Assembly (NCBI GenBank): GCA_025667525.1 | Contig: CM046879.1 | Coordinates: 357,487,628-357,551,627 of the forward strand | Direction: 5' to 3' | DNA: 64,000 nucleotides | DNA from: Glebionis coronaria | Taxonomy: Eukaryota; Streptophyta; Magnoliopsida; Asterales; Asteraceae | Shown here: positions 56,737 to 64,000 of the stretch, in pieces | Layout: each line of letters starts with the position of its first letter | Position numbering within the stretch: position 1 is the stretch's first letter | Program-made: the position numbers and the translations under genes | Notes under the pieces: generated by a model | Seen by the model: the letters and a program-made list of their open reading frames with translations, nothing else | Databases searched by the model: none | What the model was told of the DNA's origin: nothing

Positions 56737-56809
56737 GTAACTATTAAACCTTCTATGTAATCATGCTTACGTTCCATGATCATGTCTCATGCATGTAATC
56801 TTGAAACAG
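56737..56809 (+). other. Predicted intron 3 in F gag (73 bp)
   Basis: Donor CATATG|GTAACT, acceptor CTTGAAACAG. It joins RYTSYG to SQIARTPAGG in frame, phase 1. Confidence 0.7.
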
Positions 56810-56961
56810 GCTCTCAGATAGCTAGGACGCCTGCTGGAGGATTCCCGCATCCTATATGTCCTACTTGTTCGCGCTAACATTCTGGTGTTTGTCGCCAAGG
56901 TACTGGTGGTTGTTTCAAGTGTGGCCAACAAGGCCATCAGCAGAAGGATTGTCACCAAGGT

Positions 56962-57498
56962 GAGATAGAAGGAACCTCGGGACATGCCGACTCCAAATCA
57001 CCTCCCACTTCTGGTCACGTGGTCACCACTACTAGAGACCAGGCGAACAAGACTTCAGGTACCATCACTGGGAATCTCTTTATGAATGGTTTGGCAGCAT
57101 GCATTCTGTTTGATACTGGAGCGACTCATTTAGTTATATCCACTACTTTTGTTGTACGTGTTAGGATTTCCCCTATGCCATTAGATAATTCCTTATGCAT
57201 TTCTACACCACTTAGGGACTCTGTACGAATCACCCAATTGTACAGAGATTTTCCCCTAGAACTTGATGATAAAATCCGCAAAGTTGACGCACTTCCTTTG
57301 GACATGTGCGATTTTGATTTGATATTGGACATGGACTGGTTCTCCAAACACCAGGCTACGATAGACTGCCACACTTATCGAGTTATCTTCGGTGATGTTA
57401 AATCTCCAGAGTACATACACCATGGTTTTCTGCCAGGGAGGTCGGTACAAATTATTTCATCCATGGAGGCGCGTGCTTTACTAACACACGACTGTTAG
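56962..57498 (+). pseudogene. F protease
   Basis: Retropepsin-like protease in frame with the knuckle. GTITGNLFMNGLAACILFDTGATHL has the DTGA active site (about 57112-57124); PLDMCDFDLILDMDWF is the conserved second half (ILGMDWL in active elements, here ILDMDWF). HGFLPGRSVQ marks the linker to RT. It ends at TAG 57496-57498, with a frame change near 57560 before RT. Confidence 0.85.
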
Positions 57499-57865
57499 GG
57501 CTTCATAGCCAATATTCATGACATTACTGCCGAGTATCCATCGATCCAAGATCAGTTCTGTTGTGTCAAAATTTCCTGACGTATTTCCTGATGAACTTCC
57601 GGGCATACCACCTGTTCGTGAAGTCGAGTTTGGAATTGAGCTCATCCTAGGTGTAGAGCCAATTTCCAAGGCTCCTTATTGCATGGATCCTATAGAGCTT
57701 AAAGAATTAAAAGATCAACTGCATGAAATTCTGGAGCGAGGTTTCATCCGTCCTAATGCATCGCCATGGGGTGCATCGGTACTTTTCGTGAAGAAGAAAG
57801 ACGGCATCATGCGTTTGTGTATAGACTATCGTGAGTTGAACAAGATCACGATCAGGAATCGTTTT
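57499..57865 (+). pseudogene. F reverse transcriptase (N-terminal fragment)
   Basis: [51 protein letters not shown] and [16 protein letters not shown], the fingers part of chromovirus RT. It is interrupted by Athila B after codons for NRF at 57865; the catalytic YVDD block, RNase H and integrase are outside the window. Confidence 0.9.
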
Positions 57866-58204
57866 TGTTGGAAATACGTTTTTACCTATTTAGGAAGATT
57901 CGGTCACTCCGACAATATATTAAGTAGTAGTAATACAAGGGTTTACCTCGTATGAAAGTTCGTTGAACCGATCTTTTCGAATTGATTATTGGCTAAAAGT
58001 GTGACTCAGTCGTTCTTGGTGGAAAATAAAATGGTTTGATTATCTATTTTAAACTGAAAGCAAATATGAAAATGTCGTTGAGTAAAATTAAAGCTTTAAA
58101 AATTAAACTAAATTACGCGTTAAAAGTAAATGATTAAAAAATTGAAGGTAAATTGATAACTTAAAACTTTATAAAGACAAAAACTTAAACCCATCTGAAT
58201 GTCA

Positions 58205-58590
58205 TATGAATCCCGTCAGAATGTCCGTGTCGGAATGTAATCGGAATGAACTCATGGGAATATGTCAAAGGAAAACCCATCGGAATCAAAACTGTCGGAA
58301 TATCAAAGTATCGGAATAATTCTATCAAAATACAATGTCTTTCGAGATATGGCTGATGAAATTTTGGCAGCGTTTCGTCACAATAAGCCTTATACCCGAT
58401 CGCAATGTACGATGCCAGGAGCAATCACAACTAACGATCGGAATAAGTGATCGGAATACTAGTAACCCAAAGCTATCGGAATAATGATGATCACTGCTGT
58501 CGGGATCCCAATCAGAATCTTAGTCGGAATCAAAAACCCTTTTCTGATACAATGTATCGAAATAATAGTGGAATCTGTCGGAATATTGGT
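58205..58590 (-). repeat. ATTCCGA motif array in B LTR
   Basis: About ten TCGGAAT on the + strand (ATTCCGA in the element's sense strand), six of them ATCGGAAT, irregularly spaced. Confidence 0.8.
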
Positions 58591-59150
58591 CGGAAAAGTT
58601 AAACCCTTTTCCAACGGAATGAAATTCGCAATAAGCCAAGTTAATAAGCTACTTTTTAATAAGCTCAAACCAAAACTTAACAAAATTTATAATGAAAAGA
58701 TCTCAATAAGAACGAATAAGAACCTTTTAAAACACGAAATAAGCAAACTTTATTAATCAAACTTTAAAAAGACTAAACTTTTTAAGAAAACTAAAAAGTA
58801 AATAAGCTAAACACAAAATAAGCCAATAAGCATGATAAGCTCAAAGCTTAATCCGTATAAAACTTAGATAGAAACCAAAAGATAAACTTTTTGATCTCAT
58901 AAACATCAAGATTAAACAAAATCAAAGATGATTTCGGGTCAAATATAAGTAAAAATCAAGAAAGGTAGAAAGAGATTGAAGATGAAAAAACTTAACTTGA
59001 ACTTGTAGATTAAAGATTCCAAAATACAAGAGTGAATTAAAGCTTAAACATGAAAGAAAGAAAAGATGAAATTTCAGTGAAAGTTAAACAATTTCTCTCT
59101 CTAAAAATGAAAACTAAAGAAAAAAAATAAACTAGCTAACAATTAACTAA

Positions 59151-59185
59151 TACCCTCCTAATGTGTTATTAGGAGGGTATATATA
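59151..59185 (-). promoter_or_regulatory. TATA box and 12-bp perfect hairpin in B LTR
   Basis: TACCCTCCTAAT (59151-59162), loop gtgtt, ATTAGGAGGGTA (59168-59179). On the minus strand TATATAT (59185-59179) abuts the hairpin. Confidence 0.8.
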
Positions 59186-59626
59186 GGAGGTGGGGAGTGC
59201 ATGTGTTGTTTCCTTCTTTCTTTATTCTCGTCTCGACTTGATTTAAATTCTTTTCTTTCTCGACGTCGTCTCGGGATTTGTCGATATAAATTGAACTTGT
59301 CTTATAATTTCCTTCTTCTATTAGACTTGAGTTCTTCGACTTCATTAAACTTACGTCTTTAGACTTTTTCTTCGATAAATCTTCAGAATAGGCTTTGGAC
59401 TTCCGTTCTTTATGCACTTTTGATCTTTTGACTTCGTCTTTTGTCTTTTTCTTCGATAAAAGCCCGTGATAGCCCATGTTTTCTTCCTTTTTCATATTTT
59501 TATCCTGAAACATAATAAAAACACAAACCACGCATAATTCTGACTTTTACGACATAAAATACACGTTTTGGTCTTGTTATTATTGGAGATAAGTGGTAAA
59601 AGGATAAGTGTTTTCACACTTATTAA

Positions 59627-59639
59627 ATCCCCTACACTT
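59627..59639 (-). promoter_or_regulatory. B polypurine tract
   Basis: Minus strand AAGTGTAGGGGAT, one or two bases from the LTR. Related motifs recur at 61276-61288 and 61331-61343. Confidence 0.75.
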
Positions 59640-61666
59640 GACCATTGCAATGCCCTCATGCAATGCACTAATTTCAAAGCACATATTACATTTCTCATCA
59701 TAGATAACCCACCTTGGCCTTTATTATATACTAAACTTTAAGGAAATTAAAAAGATAGAAATATGTACAAAATAAGTAAAGAAATCAAAGACTTACATTG
59801 GGGTTTTGGTTGTCATGAATGTTCATCATCCTCAAGTTTCACGTTGCCCATACCAAGCTTAAAAACGAGATCATTGTTATTATAAGTTAGCAAACTATCA
59901 CGAATTCATGTGGCCCAATTATTCACTTAGACTCCCTTATTCCTAGGTGTATCTCTTATATTTTAATATTGTCTTGAATGATCACGAGGATGCATTATTT
60001 GACTTATTTCGATAGGCTAAAAATAAAGTGGGACGATTTAATCAATAGTTAGCTAAAGGATAAAATCTTTTAAAACTGCTTCTCGAGACCTTTTAAAGTT
60101 CATATCTTGGCATAAATCGCTTCACGATTTGAGACCTTTCTCGGACCGATATTTGGCAGCGACTTCATACTTCGAATATTGAGAGACGTTCTTGAAATTA
60201 TGGTCTTCTCTTCATAATAGGAATTTCTCCACTTGAAGTTTTTGAGAGATTCTTCATATTTGGACCACGACTTCTTCATTTTTCTCCAATCTTTATTTTG
60301 GACTTTGATATACAACGATCCGCCTCCTTTTAGGACTTGGATCTATTAATCCTCATACCTTGCTAAGGTCTTTTCGGATAGACTTCTCCATGATCTTTAG
60401 GGGAGTATTTGCTTTTCGTCGTGTGTCTTGATCCTTCATATTGATTTTTGATAAATGATTCTTCACATCACTTGGGATCTTTAGCAACAAAATGTAGCCC
60501 TCATGCCTTGTTAGGGCCTTTTCGGACTCGCTAATCTTCGCATCCCGCTTCAATAAGTTATGCCTTGGCTAGGAACTCTAATTAATACCGAGCAACTTTT
60601 AAACGATCTTGGGCTAGAAGCTAAGTAACTTTTCAAATCGTACGACCTTATTTATTGCAAATATATTTATTAACAAGCGATGGGAGAAAAAGCTTATAAT
60701 CAACTCACATAAATTCATGAAAGAATACCAAACTTATAATTGACTATATCATCTCTCGTTCTCCACAATTTTAAAATCTCAAGGAATGAGACTCGTGGAT
60801 GCTTGGCCAATTAAATCAAATTTTTGGGTTTTCAAGTCATCTATAGGATCTTGCAAATTCTTAGACTCTTTCGAGTTTAGAACTTGCATTTTTAAAGTTC
60901 CCTTGATAAACGACTTTCTAGGGTCAATTATAGGAACTTGCAAAAAGTTCTTGTTTTTAACCCATGAGAGTTAAGACTTTCGCGTTTTAAAGTTCCCTAT
61001 ATAAAAGCCTAGCAAAACTAGACTTAAACACGTTAAGGATACTAGCTAGAGTAAACTTGGATATGTAAACTCGGGTTGAGTCAAAAGATTCATGACTTTG
61101 AAAAATTTAAAACCACTTTATTAAACTTTATTCTTAGCAAAGAAAGTAAATAACGATAACAAAGGAAAACTACAAGGCCAAAATAGATTAAAAATTTTGA
61201 AAAATATCGAAAAATCAAATTTTCCGGTTAAAATGAGGGCAAATTCATGCAAAAGACCACTTACTTCGATAGAAGTCCCCCTACACTTGATATAAACATT
61301 GTCCTCAATGTTTAAGCATGTGGGAGTAAACTCCCCTACACTTAGGCATTATGCACGTTGTTTAAATCTTGCTAAGGAAAGGACAACTATAGCAATTTTA
61401 ATGTGAACATATAAGATATGAAATATTGAATCACGACAGTTTAGGATAGAACCAGGACGACGGGTACACGGGATCACGGTTCGTCAAATGTCATCAAAAG
61501 TGCTCTTTGAAGCTTTAATCCCTGCACATCATAAGAAACAAGACAACAAACACATATGGGCCCCCCAACATTTATTATAAAAACGGATAAAGGATAGATC
61601 AACGGGTTGCCTCCCGAGAAGCGCTTGTTTTTGTTAACCGAGTCACGAGCCTGACTCGACCCAAAA
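59640..61666 (-). other. Degenerate 3' region of B
   Basis: Two kilobases between integrase and the polypurine tract. Athila elements often have an env-like ORF here; none survives, only ORFs below 75 codons. Two extra polypurine-like motifs sit at 61276-61343. Confidence 0.7.
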
Positions 61667-62506
61667 CTAATTCAAGGGAAAGGTGGTGAGGGATGGAATC
61701 ATCTCATGAGAGATGTCCTCACCAAAGTACAGCTTCACACGCTGGCCATTCACTTTAAATTTAGGCCCATTTGGCTGAGAAAGCTCAATGGTGCCATAAG
61801 GGAAGACTTTGGCGACGGTGAATGGACAAGACCAACGGCTCTTCAGCTTGCCCGAGAAAATCTTCAACCGAGAGTTAAAGAGTAAAACTTGATCACCGAT
61901 GAGGAACTCTTGGTTCTTAATCCTTGCATCATGGATGATCTTGGTTTTCTCCTTATAGATCAATGAATTCTCATAAGCTTCCTTCCTTAGTTCATTTAGC
62001 TCGTTGAGTTGAATCTTCCGAAGATCACCAGCTTTGTTGATATCAAAATTGGCCCACTTCAAGGCCCAATACGCCTTATGTTCCAGCTCAATAGGGAGGT
62101 GGCATGCCTTCCCGTACACAAGATGATAAGGAGTGCAACCAATCGGAGTCTTATATGCGGTACGGAAAGCCCACAAAGCATCATCTAACTTATCGGCCCA
62201 CGAGGCACGATGCTCTCCCACAGTACGCTCTAGAATTCGCTTCAATCCACGGTTAGATATCTCGGCTTGACCATTTGTTTGGGGATGATAGGAGGTGGAA
62301 AGACAGTTATTGACACCGTACTTAGCCATGACTCGAGCAAATTGATCATTGCGAAAATGAGTCCCGCGGTCACTGATGATAGCACGAGGAACGCCGAATC
62401 GAGCAAAAAGCTGCTTTAGAAAGTTCACAACCACCCTCTCATCGTTCGTAGCGAGAGCCTTTGCTTCAACCCATTTTGGTACTAGTCAACGGCTACAAGG
62501 ATTGAT
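61667..62506 (-). pseudogene. B integrase core and C-terminal domain (N-terminus cut)
   Basis: Catalyses insertion of element DNA. The first catalytic D lies in LVAVD (near 62490), followed by a stop and a frame change before KWVEAKALATNDERVVVNFL. From 62434 the frame is open for 255 codons: FGVPRAIISDRGTHF (second D), HPQTNGQAEISNRGLKRIL (E), ALWAFRTAYKTPIGCTPYHLVYG, and the C-terminal GDQVLLFNSRLK..SRWSCPFTVAKVFPYG. Style and residues fit Athila. The zinc-binding N-terminus is separated by element C. Confidence 0.9.
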
Positions 62507-64000
62507 TGTGGTAAATTACGACCTTTTAGGAAAAAGGCGTAAAAGCGGTAAGTATCGAGTGATGATTTAGGAAAATCAAGCACTAATGACCCTTATGAGT
62601 TCAAAGTTCGTTTCCCAAGGAGGTATATGTGTGTGACAAACTTGCTAAATGTTTGTGGTTAATGATTGGTTTAGAAGGGGATGAGAAAAGAAGATGACGA
62701 AGACGTAAAAATACAAATTATTACTACTAGAAAGTTAAAACGTAAAACCTTAAAAACCACAAAAATAAAAATTAATTCTAAAAATTACCAAAAATTCACC
62801 AAAAATCAAAATAAATAAACTAAGAGTTTACCAATGATAAAAACTTTTTCAAACCTTTTAAATAAATAAATATTCAATTTTTAAATGCTAATTAAAGCCC
62901 TAAAAATCAAATAAATTATCAAAAAGCCCCAATAAAGATTTTTTAATTGGTAAACCTCTAAAATGACCTAAAAAGATTAAAAACTTTTTTTATAAATTTT
63001 TAAACTAATAAAAACTATTTAAAATGATTTAAAACTATTAAAACTTAAAATAATTATAAAAATTAATCTAAAAGTGATAAAATTATTCTAAAAGTTGCTA
63101 AATCCCTATTTTAATGTATTAAAGCTAAGAAAAATGTAAAAAGTTGGAAAATGTGAAATTTGAAAAATAATAATAAAATAATATTAAAAATCCAAAAATT
63201 ATAAAAAATTCTAAAAACTTGCAAACTAGTTTATTTTAACCTAAATAATCAGAAAATCAAAGTGAAATGACCAGAATACCCCTATTGGGCCCTCAAATGG
63301 GCCAAAACCAAAAACAGTCAACACAATTGGGCTTTTGGGCCCAAAAAGTCAAACTTGGCCCAATTGACTTGGAAAAGCCCTATCTGACTCAAAATTCAAT
63401 TCTAAGAACAAAACTCCAAAGGCCCAAAAGCTGAATATGAGCTTATCACAGCTTATTAAGCACACAACTTATTCTTATTGGGCTTTTCAGCGCATTAAGC
63501 AATAAGCCAATGCCATAAGCTCTAATTTGACACACAACCTTCTTTTGGGATGCTTATGAGATCTGTAAAAAGAAATTTTGAAAAAGCTCACTCAATAAGC
63601 CAGAAATAAGCAAAGTATTATTTCACAAAACGACAAAATAGTCGGGTTTGAGAAATAAGGCACCTCAGGACTTGATTCAACTTGCAAAAGATCACAAATG
63701 GACTCAATAAGCCAAATCAATCAACAAAATTCCAATAAGCACAACCAATAAGCCAGAATAAGCACAAATGAACTTATGAAAAAGTCAATGAAGTTGGTTT
63801 TCTAGTCAAACCCTAAAGTCAACCCACCAAATGCTCTAGTATGAACAAATGGGTCGAATAATGAGCACCTATTACAAAATCCAAGTTGTTGCTGGTTAAA
63901 ATAAGCTATTATAGCTTATTGATAAGTTGAACCCAATTTTTCACTAGTAGGGGAAAGGAGTTCCCACTGCTTTGACTATTTGACCAAGTTTATTTGAGAG
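62507..64000 (-). mobile_element. LTR of Athila-like element C (right-truncated by window)
   Basis: TGTGGTAAATTACG begins abruptly inside B integrase codons. The interior resembles the Athila A LTR in order: AT-rich stretch (62700-63240), GGGCC/GGCCCAA motifs (63290-63430), AATAAGC clusters (63430-63910) and AGTAGGGGAAA (63946), which supports minus orientation. Full element or solo LTR cannot be decided here. No coding sequence. Confidence 0.7.

Larger units (their letters stand above)
55611..56961 (+). pseudogene. F gag with three intron-like gaps (broken)
   Basis: Capsid protein of a Tekay-like chromovirus. QSNAQELAAAVNAALQAILP then TAA; capsid region MTWLERFNKQ, NEDEAWISHIEKIFDAMG, YKFEGDVLQW then TAG; LFLNHYFPHAEQEKLKRDY; a frame change before TVAQVADATRKLEMLQ. 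The frame then passes three GT-AG gaps (56368-56452, 56596-56671, 56737-56809) to reach the knuckle CFKCGQQGHQQKDC (about 56917-56958) and runs on into protease. The stops are single-base changes of CAG/CAA/TGG-type codons, typical of decay. I take the start to be near 55611, but an upstream exon in the leader is possible. Confidence 0.8.
32797..57865 (+). mobile_element. Tekay-like chromovirus F, interrupted by D/E and truncated by B
   Basis: Starts TGTAAAACCCGCAT at 32797; element D interrupts its LTR at 32901-52588 with ATCAC duplicated. The LTR resumes at 52594, ends at 55157 and is followed by primer site, leader, gag, zinc knuckle, protease and RT up to 57865, where Athila B cuts in. 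The LTR sequence and gene order fit the Tekay (Del) group of chromoviruses. Stops and frame changes in gag, protease and RT make it inactive. F is older than D, E, B and C by nesting. Confidence 0.88.
57866..59625 (-). mobile_element. B 3' LTR (1760 bp)
   Basis: The + strand runs TGTTGGAAATACG..CACACTTATTA. The last ~110 bp and parts of the first 150 bp align with the Athila A LTR. It holds an ATTCCGA motif array (58205-58590), AATAAGC clusters (58620-58840) and the TATA hairpin (59151-59185). Confidence 0.85.
57866..62506 (-). mobile_element. Athila-type element B (3' half)
   Basis: Minus strand: integrase (62506-61667), long degenerate 3' region, polypurine tract (59639-59627), 3' LTR (59625-57866). 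It inserted in the RT of F; the five bases before it (gtttt) would be its target site. Its integrase is interrupted by element C at 62507; gag, protease and RT lie beyond. Confidence 0.88.

Noticed and set aside
1..64000. Host protein-coding genes, CRISPR arrays, bacterial-type operons or riboswitches
   Set aside because: None found; all long ORFs are assigned to retrotransposons, and repeat arrays lack spacer-repeat regularity.

Overview
The window is repeat-rich nuclear DNA of a flowering plant. I see no host gene: every coding stretch belongs to an LTR retrotransposon, and most are broken. The mixture present (Tat with an antisense ORF, Athila, Tekay-like chromoviruses, a Sirevirus-like Ty1/copia element with a very long coiled-coil gag, and Cassandra TRIMs carrying 5S-rRNA-like LTRs) resembles an Asteraceae genome. 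The family assignment is an inference from memory of such sequences, not a search.

Left nest (1-18347), three levels deep. A Ty3/gypsy Tat element (+ strand; RT, RNase H, second RNase H, integrase, an antisense spliced ORF and the 3' LTR are visible, 12532-18347) is interrupted inside RT by an Athila-type element (- strand, gag-protease and 5' LTR, 6457-12531). That element is in turn interrupted just past its protease by a coding-less, long-LTR, tRNA-iMet-primed element (+ strand, 1-6456, 5' LTR cut by the window).

Middle (18348-32796). Unassigned DNA, then four head-to-tail Cassandra LTRs (18771-20017), then a complete young Ty1/copia element (20337-32510). The latter has 400-bp LTRs differing at 3 positions and TSDs CCGTA/CCATA. 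Its gag and pol are long and well preserved but separated by one TAG codon and a frame change.

Right nest (32797-64000). A Tekay-like chromovirus F (+) has its 5' LTR split by non-autonomous element D (-, 32901-52588, perfect ATCAC TSD). D is itself split by its relative E (+, 36166-46109). F resumes at 52594 with the rest of its LTR, primer-binding site, a gag containing three intron-like gaps, protease and the start of RT. RT is cut at 57866 by Athila-type element B (-; 3' LTR, degenerate 3' region, integrase). B's integrase is cut at 62507 by the LTR of a third Athila-like element C that runs off the window.

The most interesting observations are non-coding or structural. The leaders of D, E and F carry paired hairpins with a near-constant loop and compensated stems. 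F's gag has short GT-AG gaps whose removal restores or nearly restores frame. The Tat antisense ORF has its own TATA box and a GT-AG intron. Unrelated LTR families have an inverted repeat at the TATA box. The same ATTCCGAT motif array occurs in a copia leader and an Athila LTR.
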